From positions 186,001-250,000 of the forward strand of contig NZ_OGVD01000003.1 in NCBI RefSeq assembly GCF_900258045.1: DNA of 64,000 nucleotides, written 5' to 3'. The DNA comes from Sphingorhabdus sp. EL138 (GTDB lineage Bacteria; Pseudomonadota; Alphaproteobacteria; Sphingomonadales; Sphingomonadaceae). Of the stretch, positions 1 through 8,756 are shown in pieces (positions within the stretch are counted from its first letter, which is position 1; the number at the start of each line of letters is the position of its first letter). Below the pieces are notes generated by a model. It saw only the letters and a program-made list of their open reading frames with translations. It was not told the DNA's origin and made no database searches. A program made the position numbers and the translations under genes.

Positions 1-1282
1 GGTACCGAGCACGGCATCAACCGCATTCACATTGATCGCACCGCCAGCGGAGGCGAGGTCCAGACCATCGCCCGCATTGCCGGTTACACTGTCGAGCGTA
101 TCAACGGTGATTTCGCCGCCTGCTGAGCGAACATACATGCCATCGGTTGCGCCAACGACATCGCCAGAGCTGCCTTGAACGGTAATCGCACCGCCGGTGG
201 ACCGCGCATCGATCCCAGCTTCAACCAGACCGGTGACAACAGCGGTCGAAGCCAGCGTGATCGTGGTATCGCCCGTTGCCGCATCAACATCAATGCCAAT
301 GCCGCCACGGACCTGATCGACCGTAATGTTGAGCGTGCCAGCGCTTAGCTGATCAACAAAGAGACCCGAAAGACGACGGTTTAAAGAGTCCTTCCCCGTT
401 GCGCCGCTGACGCTGCCCGCGCTGCTGTCAATTATCAGGTCGGCGTCCGTGCCAGCGTTGACCGCATAAATGCCATTAGAGCTGACACCAGTCACATCCG
501 CCGTAGTCAGCGAAAGCACGCCCGATCCAAAATTGCGCGTATCAATACCTCTGATTTCGCCGCTGACGCTTCCGGCGCTACTGTCGATCGTCAAACTCGT
601 GCCAGAGTTCAAAGCAACGATTCCGGCATCATTGTTCCCGGTCACATCCGCCGTGGTGAGCAAAAGCGCGCCCGATCCGATGTTGGACGCAAAGATGCCA
701 CGGACGCCCGTCACTCTACCCGCGCTGGTGTTGATCGTCAGATCTGTGCCACTATTGTCCGCAAAAATGCCATCGGCGCTATTAGTCGTCACATCCGCAG
801 TTGTGATAGAGAGCGCCCCACTGCCAAGGGTCTGTGCACGAATGCCGTTGCGGATTCCGCTGGTGACGCTGCCCGTGCTGGTGTCGATTGTGATCGACCC
901 CGCAAAGGCCGAGCGCGCAAAAATGCCATAGTTACTGCCGCTGACATCGCCATTGCCGGTAATCGCAATATCGCCGCCATCGCTGTCGGCATTGATGCCA
1001 TCACCCGCCGTGCCTTCAATGCCGCCGACCAGACCGTTGCCGGTGATAGTGATGTCCCCGCCATCGCTGTCAGCCAAAATGCCTCTGCCGCCGGTGCCGA
1101 GCACGGCATCAACTGCATTGACTGTGATCGCGCCGCCAACAGAACCAAGGTCCAGACCGTCGCCGTTCTGGCCGGTTACGCTGTCGAGCGTATCAACGGT
1201 AATGTCACCGCCAGCCGAGCGCACATACATGCCATCGGTCGCGCCCACGACATCGCCCGATGAGCCTCGGACGGTGGATGAT
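1..1282. repeat. Long-period internal repeat (1092 bp) in the surface-protein gene
   Basis: Bases 1-190 and 1093-1282 are near-identical and stay in frame (1092 = 3 x 364). Between them lie shorter units of about 38-40 codons (around 480-900) ending in versions of LTTADVTG followed by xxxGI. The gene has therefore probably grown by duplication at two scales. Confidence 0.7.
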
Positions 1283-2148
1283 CCATTGCCCAATCCAGAC
1301 AACTCAATGCCAGCCCCGCCACTTCCGATCACGGTGCCGACCGTCAAATTAAGGTTCGAATTACCAGTTTGACCGATTGAAATTCCGTTTGTGCCGCCCG
1401 AGATAACACCTCCGCTGGTGTCCAAATTAGCAACGCCATCGGTAGAGATTGTGATGCCGTCACCTGTCGCACCCGAGACATCGCCTGTTGTAAGTGAGAG
1501 CGTCCCAGAAGTTCGATTGCGGGATTCGATTCCATCCTGTCCGCCGCTGATAGTTATCGAACTGGTATCTAGCGTTTGGCCACCGGACGCGGTGTAGACA
1601 TTAATGCCATCAGCGCCGCCGATGATCGAGCTCGTCCCTGTCGCGGCATATTGCGTGAGAGTGACGCGGCCCAATGCATCAATGTCGAAGCCATCAGTTG
1701 CAGTGCCGCTGGTATCAACGGCAAATCCATCTTCGATCTCAATCGAAACCGTGCCACTGGTGATGGTTTGCGTGGTGGTCGCATCGCCGCCCGAATTCTG
1801 GCAGAAAAATTCGCCTGAAGCTGGTATGGTTTCAACACAGGCATCCTGCGCCATCGCTGGACTTGCCCCGGCAAGGATGGCGAGCGGTGCGGCGGACCAG
1901 CGCAGCGCGGATTTGGCAAGGCTGGCGAGCGATGCGCGGGGCGCTGCATCGGTATCAGCTAGTGCAAGCTTGCTGCCAACTTCAACCAGGCCAAGCTCGG
2001 GCGAGTAGCTCACCGCTTGGCCGCTAACCTTCGTAATGCGCCCACCGCGCACCATGCCGAAGCCGAACCAGCTGCGCCGGACCCGTTCATTTTCACCGAG
2101 AATATCAGTGATTACTTCTCCGTCAGTTTTACGCACAAGATCAGTCAT
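1..2148 (-). CDS. Large repeat-containing beta-helix surface protein, autotransporter/adhesin-like (3' end outside window)
   Basis: An open frame of 716 codons starts with ATG at 2148-2146 and reaches base 1 without a stop, so the gene is cut by the window edge. A purine-rich AGGGGC lies just upstream of the ATG. Residues 1-80 form a charged, non-hydrophobic extension. A hydrophobic stretch (WSAAPLAILAG) then ends in AMA-QD near residue 100, like a signal peptidase I site. The rest is low-complexity Gly/Ser/Thr/Asp/Val with units such as GGDITVTGNG and GSGVLSLTTADVTG, typical of right-handed beta-helix passenger domains. Its last stretch (bases 1-190) repeats bases 1093-1282 at a spacing of 1092 bp (364 codons). 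An autotransporter or other secreted adhesin is inferred, because any C-terminal barrel or anchor lies outside. It is divergent from the regulator at 2364. Confidence 0.75.
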   Translation of the reverse strand, partial: MTDLVRKTDGEVITDILGENERVRRSWFGFGMVRGGRITKVSGQAVSYSPELGLVEVGSKLALADTDAAPRASLASLAKSALRWSAAPLAILAGASPAMAQDACVETIPASGEFFCQNSGGDATTTQTITSGTVSIEIEDGFAVDTSGTATDGFDIDALGRVTLTQYAATGTSSIIGGADGINVYTASGGQTLDTSSITISGGQDGIESRNRTSGTLSLTTGDVSGATGDGITISTDGVANLDTSGGVISGGTNGISIGQTGNSNLNLTVGTVIGSGGAGIELSGLGNGSSTVRGSSGDVVGATDGMYVRSAGGDITVDTLDSVTGQNGDGLDLGSVGGAITVNAVDAVLGTGGRGILADSDGGDITITGNGLVGGIEGTAGDGINADSDGGDIAITGNGDVSGSNYGIFARSAFAGSITIDTSTGSVTSGIRNGIRAQTLGSGALSITTADVTTNSADGIFADNSGTDLTINTSAGRVTGVRGIFASNIGSGALLLTTADVTGNNDAGIVALNSGTSLTIDSSAGSVSGEIRGIDTRNFGSGVLSLTTADVTGVSSNGIYAVNAGTDADLIIDSSAGSVSGATGKDSLNRRLSGLFVDQLSAGTLNITVDQVRGGIGIDVDAATGDTTITLASTAVVTGLVEAGIDARSTGGAITVQGSSGDVVGATDGMYVRSAGGEITVDTLDSVTGNAGDGLDLASAGGAINVNAVDAVLGT

Positions 2149-2363
2149 ATTGCCCCTAAGACCCCGCCGGGTCGCAATTTAAATTAGCCTGTCGATATGT
2201 GTGGAGCCGCCTTGCCTCAAGCTTGCCCCCAAAAAACCCCGTTTTGACCTTTCCCCTACAGGTTACACCGGGTATTGGTTCGTTTACGCAGGGGCAGTAT
2301 GAGAGTTTGGCCTTTCGACAGCCGAGATAATAACCAGCCGAATTGCTTCAGGAGGGAAGCAGC

Positions 2364-3935
2364 TTGATCTATAAATTTAGTGTGTTCGCCTATGATAGCG
2401 ACCGGTTTGAACTGATCGACTCGAGCGGCGAGGAAGTCCCCCTGCAGCCGATGACGAAGGAACTGTTATACCTGTTCCTTCAAGCGGGCGTGGGACAGCT
2501 TCTGACCAAGGGCACAATCATTGAGCAGCTATGGCAAGGTCGGCAGGTTTCAAACGCCGCGCTGCTCAGTCAGATCAAGACTTTACGTGCGGCGCTGAAC
2601 GATACCGAAAAGCCTCGCCAGATCATCGCCACAGTCCATGCCAAGGGTTGGCGGCTCATCCCTGAGGTGGAAATGGTGCGCGAACGCTCGGTGGCTACAA
2701 CGCCTGTTGCTGGTGTGGATGCACCCAGCTCCGAGCTGGTTGGAGAGAAGCCATCAATTGCCGTGCTACCGTTCCGGATCATCGGCGACGCACGTTCGCC
2801 CAACGCATCTTTTGCCGAAGCCCTGCCAGATGACATCATTTCCGCGTTGGCGCGTCTGCATATGCTGCGCGTGATTGCACGCGGTACCAGCTTCCAGTTT
2901 GGCAACGGCAATATCGCCCCGTCAAAGCTGCGCACGGCGCTTGGCGTCGATTATTGCGTCAGCGGCGCGATCGAACTGGGCGGAGATAGTCTTGTCGTTC
3001 TGATCGAACTCGCTGATACACGTGATGACAGTGTCGTCTGGTCTGAGCGGTTTGAATTTGATCCGCGTGCTGTCCACGAAATCAGGGAGCATGCAGTCGG
3101 GCGTGTGGTGCATGAGGTTGAGCGGCAAATCCCGCGCAATGAAGCAGAACGATTACGGATTTCAGCATCGAAGGATCTGACCGCGTGGCAGGCCTTTCAC
3201 ATGGGTTCATCGCTGATTTACCGCCGAGGGATAAGCAATATCGAGCGCGCGCAGGCTTATTTTACTCGCGCTGTATCCATCGATCCGGATTTCGCTCGGG
3301 CGCACGCGGCATTGTCGCACACCTATTGGTGGCTGCTGCTCCAGCGGACATTGCATGATCCGGGCGATGCGCCGCAGTTAATGCGCCAGTCGGCTGAGGC
3401 AGCAGTCGATGCCGATCCGGATGACCCGTCCGCAAACTTGGCAATGGGCAAGGCGCTTTCGCTCGGCACCCAACCCGACCAGGCACCGGAATGGCTGGAA
3501 CGCGCGATTGATCTTTCACCCAGCTATGCCATGGGCCACACGCAGGTAGCGGCCTATCATGCCTTTGCCGGGCCGTATCAGGACGCGATGGAGCATGGCG
3601 CTTTGGCGCTTAAGCTGAGCCCGCGTGATCCGATGCGCTACAGCACATATGCCGCGCACGCGATTGCGCAGTTCAATCTCGGCGATATTCAAGCAGCGGC
3701 AGAGTGGGGGCGTCGCGCACAAAGCGTACCACATGAAGATTTGATGATAATGGTCACTGCGCTTTGCGCGGTGTTTTTGGCCGGAGACAAGCAGGAAGCA
3801 GCACAGATCGCTGGCAAGATTCGCAGTGTCTTTCCGACCGTCACCATCTCGGGGATTGAACGCTCAAACCCTGCCATGGGCGATCAGGTGCGCCCGGTCG
3901 TCCAGGCAATCCTCAGCGCAAATGGATTTCACTAG
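2364..3935 (+). CDS. Winged-helix (OmpR/CadC-type) transcriptional regulator with TPR region
   Basis: The N-terminal 100 residues form a Trans_reg_C winged helix (LLTKGTIIEQLWQ, AALLSQIKTLRAALND, IIATVHAKGWRLIP), the DNA-binding fold of OmpR and CadC. Around residues 125-255 is a TolB/FlgO-like segment (KPSIAVLPFRIIGD), common in CadC-like and adenylate-cyclase-associated proteins. The C-terminal half is helical with TPR-like units (RAQAYFTRAVSIDPDFARAHAALS). No transmembrane helix is visible, unlike CadC. A TTG at 2364 is preferred because AGGAGG lies 8 nt upstream at 2350-2355; another in-frame TTG at 2343 lies before that site. The gene is divergent from the surface-protein gene, 215 bp away, so control of that gene is a reasonable inference. 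Confidence 0.85.
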   Translation: MIYKFSVFAYDSDRFELIDSSGEEVPLQPMTKELLYLFLQAGVGQLLTKGTIIEQLWQGRQVSNAALLSQIKTLRAALNDTEKPRQIIATVHAKGWRLIPEVEMVRERSVATTPVAGVDAPSSELVGEKPSIAVLPFRIIGDARSPNASFAEALPDDIISALARLHMLRVIARGTSFQFGNGNIAPSKLRTALGVDYCVSGAIELGGDSLVVLIELADTRDDSVVWSERFEFDPRAVHEIREHAVGRVVHEVERQIPRNEAERLRISASKDLTAWQAFHMGSSLIYRRGISNIERAQAYFTRAVSIDPDFARAHAALSHTYWWLLLQRTLHDPGDAPQLMRQSAEAAVDADPDDPSANLAMGKALSLGTQPDQAPEWLERAIDLSPSYAMGHTQVAAYHAFAGPYQDAMEHGALALKLSPRDPMRYSTYAAHAIAQFNLGDIQAAAEWGRRAQSVPHEDLMIMVTALCAVFLAGDKQEAAQIAGKIRSVFPTVTISGIERSNPAMGDQVRPVVQAILSANGFH

Positions 3936-3988
3936 GCCGTCCTAATCGGCCTGTGCGTTGACCGTTGCATTCGATCGCTTAGGTCAGC

Positions 3989-5083
3989 CTACTGCTCGAT
4001 AGTGATAAGTGTCCCGGCATCGGTCGAGCTTGGTGAGACGGTCATCGGACAGCTGAACCCTTCGATCAGCTCGACATCATACAGCTCGCCAATATCGCCA
4101 TCAATCCGGAACCAATCGACGCAGGTGCCGGTTTGCAGATCAATCACCTGGACCCCGCACCACGGCTCGCTATCGGCATCTTTCAAGCGTTGATCGAGCT
4201 CTAAGCCTTCAAACCTCTGATATCGCGGGCGAGATAAACCAACGAAGGCGAACCCGCCATGGAACGAGAGACCGCGCAAAAAGCCAGGACAGAAGGTGAG
4301 CGGTTTGAAACTGCCCATCTTAGCCTTGCCGTTCGGCAGCTCGACATGGCCCAGTTCGCCCGTGCCCGAATTCAGCACCCACAGCTTGCCATCATGCCAG
4401 CGCGGCGAATGCGGCATGGATAGTCCTTCGCAGATAACGGCCTTCTTCTCGATATCGATCACCACGCCGCCATCGCCGCGGCGATCGCGCCAACCATCGA
4501 TTGTGTCGGACTTGGAAACGGCGGTGACATAGGCGGGCTTGCCATCGCGCATCGCCAGACCGTTTAAGTGGCAGCGATCCTCATCCACAATGTCACTGAT
4601 GAAAGGTGGTCGCCAAACAGGCTTGAACGAATGCCGCTGCGAGACGGTGGCCAAGCAATTGTAGCGCGTGTTGACGAACACCAGCTCGCCATCCTTCTGC
4701 ACGCCGACATCATGCGCATCGAGCTGACCAGTGGTGTAGATGGTCCGCGGCATGAAGCAGGCGTCATAGGTCTGATTGATCCGCTGGTCCGCATCCAGCA
4801 CATTTTCCAGCCGCATCACCTGCGCGCCCGCTGTCAGCACCAGGCGCCCCGGCCCATCTGCACATAGTCCCATCGGCTTAGGCATGCCCGACTGGTGCAG
4901 CTGCGGATTACCTTGAGGCCCGCTGCCCAGCATGTAGAGAAAGCCGGACTGATAAGAAGTGAAAGCGAGAGCGGCCTTGAGCTCAGCCAGCCGCGCAATA
5001 ATCCCGCCTGACAGCGAGTAGGAAACCTTGGGCGGTGCCGCACCAACCTGGCTTGCTGCGACCTGTTGTCCTTGGCTCGTCAT
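3989..5083 (-). CDS. TIGR03032 family protein
   Basis: A 364-residue protein without signal peptide or membrane helix. It matches the TIGR03032 family (function unknown), which carries conserved segments such as CHLNGLAMRDGKPAYVTA, MPHSPRWHDGKLWVLNSG and FCPGFLRGLSFHGGFAFVGLS. The repeating strand-turn pattern suggests a beta-propeller. Catalytic residues are not known for the family. The start is ATG at 5083-5081. It is convergent with the upstream regulator gene and followed on the other side by a 558-bp gap. The family call rests on recalled motifs; the activity is unknown. Confidence 0.75.
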   Translation of the reverse strand: MTSQGQQVAASQVGAAPPKVSYSLSGGIIARLAELKAALAFTSYQSGFLYMLGSGPQGNPQLHQSGMPKPMGLCADGPGRLVLTAGAQVMRLENVLDADQRINQTYDACFMPRTIYTTGQLDAHDVGVQKDGELVFVNTRYNCLATVSQRHSFKPVWRPPFISDIVDEDRCHLNGLAMRDGKPAYVTAVSKSDTIDGWRDRRGDGGVVIDIEKKAVICEGLSMPHSPRWHDGKLWVLNSGTGELGHVELPNGKAKMGSFKPLTFCPGFLRGLSFHGGFAFVGLSRPRYQRFEGLELDQRLKDADSEPWCGVQVIDLQTGTCVDWFRIDGDIGELYDVELIEGFSCPMTVSPSSTDAGTLITIEQ

Positions 5084-5641
5084 TCAATTCCGCCCTGTAT
5101 ATATAGTGGTCAATTGGTAGTCGCAGCGATAACTGGCCGATAAATTTAGTGCTGTAAAGACGGGCTGTGTTGGCGTTCAAAATACCGGTTCCATAAAACC
5201 GCCCCGTTTCGAAGAGTGCACGAGCGCGAATGCATTGCTGGCGATCGAGAAGGAACCGGATTGCCAAATCTGCTTCTGGTTGAAGGGATGTTGGGGCCGA
5301 TCTTGGCGTTGAAGTTCCATGGCACGCGGTTTTCAGCTGCAGGATCAAGTTGTGAATATATCATCTTCATTCTTGGAGGCCGGAATGGCCGCAGAGAATG
5401 TCGGCTTTCGAGAACTAAAATATTGGGAGTTAATGTCTCGAATGGGGCGCAAAGCTGCCATTCGTTTTGAAAACACTTTTCTGCCGGTTAGAGACTGGGG
5501 CAGTAGCTTCCGGTTAAAGTCTCGCCCAGTCCAGTCTCTGTATTCGAAACACGGTTGCTCACGGCTGCAAGCCCCCGAAAAGACGCGAGAAAATCGCACA
5601 CTAGAACGCACTAAGGCATTGATATGATTTGGAAAACTGCG
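5084..5641. other. Intergenic region without a recognisable gene
   Basis: Several frames of 70-100 codons exist on both strands (for example 5319-5627 plus and 5345-5611 minus), but they overlap each other, have no clear ribosome site and resemble no family I know. The only structure seen is a pair of related 21-mers at 5484-5504 and 5510-5530, the second followed by CCAGTCTCT (5531-5539), which can pair with AGAGACTGG at 5490-5498. Confidence 0.5.
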
Positions 5642-5716
5642 TGGTGACCCCTACGGGAATCGAACCCGTGTTTCAGCCGTGAAAGGGCCGCGTCCTAACC
5701 GCTAGACGAAGGGGCC
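5642..5716 (-). tRNA. tRNA-Glu (TTC)
   Basis: Read on the minus strand, the acceptor arms GGCCCCU and AGGGGUC pair over 7 bp, the D arm is CGUCUAGCGGUUAGGACG, the anticodon loop carries UUC, and the T loop contains GGGTTCGAATCCC. The 3' end continues with an encoded CCA (5644-5642). Glutamate identity follows from the anticodon. Confidence 0.97.
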
Positions 5717-5756
5717 GTACCAATGCTCGAAAGCATCACTGAACAGCGAAATTGGG

Positions 5757-5785
5757 CGATTAGGGATATCGGGCGCTTTGGTCAA
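5757..5785 (-). promoter_or_regulatory. Putative promoter of tRNA-Glu
   Basis: On the minus strand TTGACC (5785-5780) is followed after 17 bp by TAATCG (5762-5757), a fair sigma-70 type pair. Transcription would begin about 35 nt before the tRNA. The -10 element is weak. Confidence 0.4.
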
Positions 5786-5849
5786 CCCCTTATTGGCGGT
5801 TTGCGGGCATATTTACCGATATTTATTGTGAACCCCAGAGTGCGTGGGA

Positions 5850-7616
5850 TTAATCGGCCCACGCGGCATCTTCCAGATGGATTTCGGCGGCGGGACGGCT
5901 GCCCCAATCGTCTATTTTAGCACGGCCGGCTATCCACAACTTCCGATTCTTCGGCGCGCTGAGAAGGGCTTGGCCAAGATCGCTCTCGGCGGCGCGAAAA
6001 GCGATGGTTTTGATCGAGCCGCCATCGTCGCCCGCCACAATCATCCGGACATGATCTTTGCCAACAATATCGCATTTGATGATCCGTACCGGCCCGGCTG
6101 CGATCCGCGGCGCTGGCCAACCCATGCCATAGGGTCCTGCACCATCCATCGCTTCTACGAAGAGCGGATTGACTCCCTTGGGTGACAATACGGCATCGAG
6201 CAGAAGGGCTTTTCCGGCTTGCGCGGTGCTCACATTTACCGCCAAACGGTCGTTCAGGAATTCGCTGAATGCGTCAATCTTCTGTGCATCGATGGTAACG
6301 CCTGCCGCCATTGCGTGACCGCCGCCAGCGATCAGCAGGCCTTGTTCCTTTGCGGCAATTATGGCGGCGCCCAGATCAACGCCCGAAATTGAGCGCCCAG
6401 ATCCTTTTCCGATGCCTTCATCATCCTCGGCAATGATGATTGCAGGGCGGCCCAGTTTCTCCTTGATACGCCCGGCGACAATACCGATTACGCCCGGATG
6501 CCAACCTTTTGCCGATAAAACCGCAACGGCTTGATTCTGTTGAGAGGAGCACATGGCCTCGGCTTCTTCCAGCACATGAGCCTCGATCGCCCGCCGTTCC
6601 TGATTGAAATGATCCAGCTCGGCAGAAATTTTTTGCGCTTCTTCCGGGTCTTGCGTGGTCAGCAGGCGGACACCCAGATCGGATTTACCGACCCTGCCGC
6701 CAGCATTAATCCTTGGTCCCAGAGCAAAGCCGAGGTCAGAACATATTGGTGCGCGTTTCAGGCGACTGGCATCAATCAGGGCAGACAGGCCGACATTTTT
6801 GCGTTTTGCGAGAATTTTCAGTCCCTGCGCCACAAACGCTCGATTAAGCCCGCGCAGTTGCGCAACATCGGCAACGGTACCAAGCGCAACAATATCCAGC
6901 AGTTCCAGTAATTTCGGCTCGGCGCGGTCTTTGAAAAAGCTTTTTCCGCGCAGATTGCGGACCAGCGCTGCGCTCAACAGAAAAGCCATGCCGACTGCGG
7001 CGAGATGCCCATGCTCGGCCCCGGCATCGCTTTCATCCAGGCGATTGGGATTTACGAGTGCGCTGGCTTTGGGCAGCTCGGCAGCGCATTTATGATGATC
7101 AACAACGATGACCTCAACGCCTGCTGCATGTGCCATGTCGAGGGCATCAAAGGCCATTGCGCCGCAATCGACTGTAACGACGAGATCGGAGCCTTGCTGG
7201 CCCAGCTTGACCAAAGCCTCACCTGAGGGGCCATAACCTTCCATCAGGCGGTCCGGGATGTAGTAGCCGGCCTCCAGGCCAAGATCACGGAACAGGCGGA
7301 TGAGCAGGGCAGCACTGGTCGCGCCGTCAACGTCATAGTCCCCGAAAACCGTAATATTCTCATTTTTCAGGACGGCCTGCGCCAGCCGTTCCGCCGCTAC
7401 GTCCATATCCTGAAAAACCGACGGATCGGGCATGAAGCCCCGGATAGTGGGTTCCTTGTTGATATCCAGTGTTTCGCGTGTTGCGCCGCGGGCTAGCAGC
7501 AGCTGTGTCACCAGGTCATCGGGTTGAAAACCGGGGTCGCGAGCATCGGCACTGGTGCTGCGCCATTGCCAAGACTGGCCGGATAGCGATTGGGTGACAT
7601 TAAGTACTGCATTCAT
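5850..7616 (-). CDS. recJ: Single-stranded-DNA-specific exonuclease RecJ
   Basis: RecJ degrades single-stranded DNA 5' to 3' in recombination and repair. The DHH-family motifs are present in order: GDYDVDGATSA, TVDCGAMAFD, VVDHHKC, the DHHA1 region with GPRINAGGRVGKSDLGVRLL, and GGGHAMAAG near the C terminus, followed by the OB-like domain. The length of about 588 residues is normal. ATG at 7616 (MNAVLNVTQSL) matches the N-terminus I recall for sphingomonad RecJ; a TTG 12 codons upstream is also possible. It lies downstream of and on the same strand as no close gene, and is divergent from the flavodoxin-like gene at 7682. Confidence 0.96.
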   Translation of the reverse strand: MNAVLNVTQSLSGQSWQWRSTSADARDPGFQPDDLVTQLLLARGATRETLDINKEPTIRGFMPDPSVFQDMDVAAERLAQAVLKNENITVFGDYDVDGATSAALLIRLFRDLGLEAGYYIPDRLMEGYGPSGEALVKLGQQGSDLVVTVDCGAMAFDALDMAHAAGVEVIVVDHHKCAAELPKASALVNPNRLDESDAGAEHGHLAAVGMAFLLSAALVRNLRGKSFFKDRAEPKLLELLDIVALGTVADVAQLRGLNRAFVAQGLKILAKRKNVGLSALIDASRLKRAPICSDLGFALGPRINAGGRVGKSDLGVRLLTTQDPEEAQKISAELDHFNQERRAIEAHVLEEAEAMCSSQQNQAVAVLSAKGWHPGVIGIVAGRIKEKLGRPAIIIAEDDEGIGKGSGRSISGVDLGAAIIAAKEQGLLIAGGGHAMAAGVTIDAQKIDAFSEFLNDRLAVNVSTAQAGKALLLDAVLSPKGVNPLFVEAMDGAGPYGMGWPAPRIAAGPVRIIKCDIVGKDHVRMIVAGDDGGSIKTIAFRAAESDLGQALLSAPKNRKLWIAGRAKIDDWGSRPAAEIHLEDAAWAD

Positions 7617-7681
7617 GTCATTAGCTATGCGCGAACCATGGTCCGCTGACAATTGCTTTGATCGCTGTTAGGGCAGGGCGG

Positions 7682-8173
7682 ATGAAAAACCTGCTTATCG
7701 TCTATCACAGCTATACCGGTGGCACCCAGCAGATGGCGGAGGCCGCTGCAGCGGCAGCGGGCGGCGAAAAGGATATGAAAATCACGCTGATGCGGGCCGA
7801 AGATTGCGAACCGGCCGATATGCTGGACGCCGATGGCTATATTTTTGCGACACCTGAAAATTTGGCAGCGATTGCCGGGGTGATGAAGGCCTTTTTTGAT
7901 CGCTGCTACTATCCGCTATTGGGGGAGATTGAAGGGCGGCCCTATGCCGCGATGATTTGTGCAGGATCGGATGGAGAAAATGCCCGGAAACAATTGGAAC
8001 GAATTGCCACCGGATGGCGGCTCAAGAAAGTAATCGATACGCCGATCATCTTTACCCATGCGCAGACCGAAGAGGCGATACTGGCACCCAAGGCGATAGG
8101 CGAGACGGATAAAGCGCAATGTGCTGAAATTGGCGCGACCTTGGCCGCCGGTCTCGCTATGGGCGTTTTTTGA
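7682..8173 (+). CDS. Flavodoxin family protein
   Basis: A 163-residue single-domain protein. The N-terminal strand-loop (VYHSYTGGTQQMAEAA) is the FMN phosphate-binding loop of flavodoxins. Further on, YIFATPENLAAIAGVMKAFFDRCYYPLL matches the core of NAD(P)H-dependent flavin reductase-like proteins. The start ATG at 7682 is preferred over a codon at 7658 because it opens directly on the family motif and follows a GGGCAGGGCGG purine run. Electron donor and partner are unknown. The last 17 bp overlap the end of the convergent uracil-DNA glycosylase gene. Confidence 0.85.
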   Translation: MKNLLIVYHSYTGGTQQMAEAAAAAAGGEKDMKITLMRAEDCEPADMLDADGYIFATPENLAAIAGVMKAFFDRCYYPLLGEIEGRPYAAMICAGSDGENARKQLERIATGWRLKKVIDTPIIFTHAQTEEAILAPKAIGETDKAQCAEIGATLAAGLAMGVF

Positions 8174-8756
8174 TCAACCCGGCGACACGTTTTTGCAGCA
8201 CCGGAATGACATCCGCTTCAAACCAGGGATTTGCCTTGAACCACCGGATATTGCGGGGACTGGGATGGGGCAGGGGCAGGGCACTCGGCCAAAATTCTTC
8301 CCACCGCTCCACCGTCCCGGTGAGCGTTTTGGACTTGGCGTCTCCGAGATGCCAGTCGAGGGCATATTGACCCAGAATCAGTGTCAGCTCGATATTCGGC
8401 AAGTGATCAAGCAAAGGCCGCCGCCATTGCGGTGCACATTCGGAGCGGGGCGGAAGGTCTCCTCCTTTACCTGTTCCGGGAAAGCAAAAGCCCATCGGTA
8501 TGATCGCGAATAATGCTGGATCATAAAATTGATCTTCGGTCACGCCGAGCCATTTACGAAGGCGCTTTCCGCTTTGATCGTCAAAGGGACGCCCTTTTTC
8601 ATGGGTTTTGCTGCCGGGTGCTTGCCCGGCAATCAGGATTTTGGAGGTCGTTCCTGCTTGCAATAATGGGCTTGGGCCGAGCGGCAGGCCATCGCAAATC
8701 TTGCAGGCGCGAACGTCTGTCAGCAGTTTGCCAAGTTTGTTTGCGTTGTCTGTCAT
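8157..8756 (-). CDS. Uracil-DNA glycosylase family protein
   Basis: A 199-residue protein with the two signature regions of the UDG superfamily: an N-terminal water-activating loop (LIAGQAPGSKTHEKGRPFDD) and a C-terminal DNA-intercalation loop (PLPHPSPRN). CKIC near the N terminus is the only cysteine pair, so a 4Fe-4S cluster as in families 4/5 cannot be claimed. Substrate (uracil or hypoxanthine) is not readable. Its start abuts the stop of the upstream hydrolase gene (8757), so the two are probably co-transcribed. Confidence 0.85.
   Translation of the reverse strand: MTDNANKLGKLLTDVRACKICDGLPLGPSPLLQAGTTSKILIAGQAPGSKTHEKGRPFDDQSGKRLRKWLGVTEDQFYDPALFAIIPMGFCFPGTGKGGDLPPRSECAPQWRRPLLDHLPNIELTLILGQYALDWHLGDAKSKTLTGTVERWEEFWPSALPLPHPSPRNIRWFKANPWFEADVIPVLQKRVAGLIKKRP

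Noticed and set aside
470-1372. Plus-strand frames of 120-150 codons rich in Pro/Ser/Val
   Set aside because: They are the opposite-strand shadow of the repeat-built minus-strand surface protein and have no ribosome site or family match.
5319-5627. A 102-codon plus-strand frame and an overlapping 88-codon minus-strand frame
   Set aside because: Both lack good starts, overlap one another and match no family; not called as genes.
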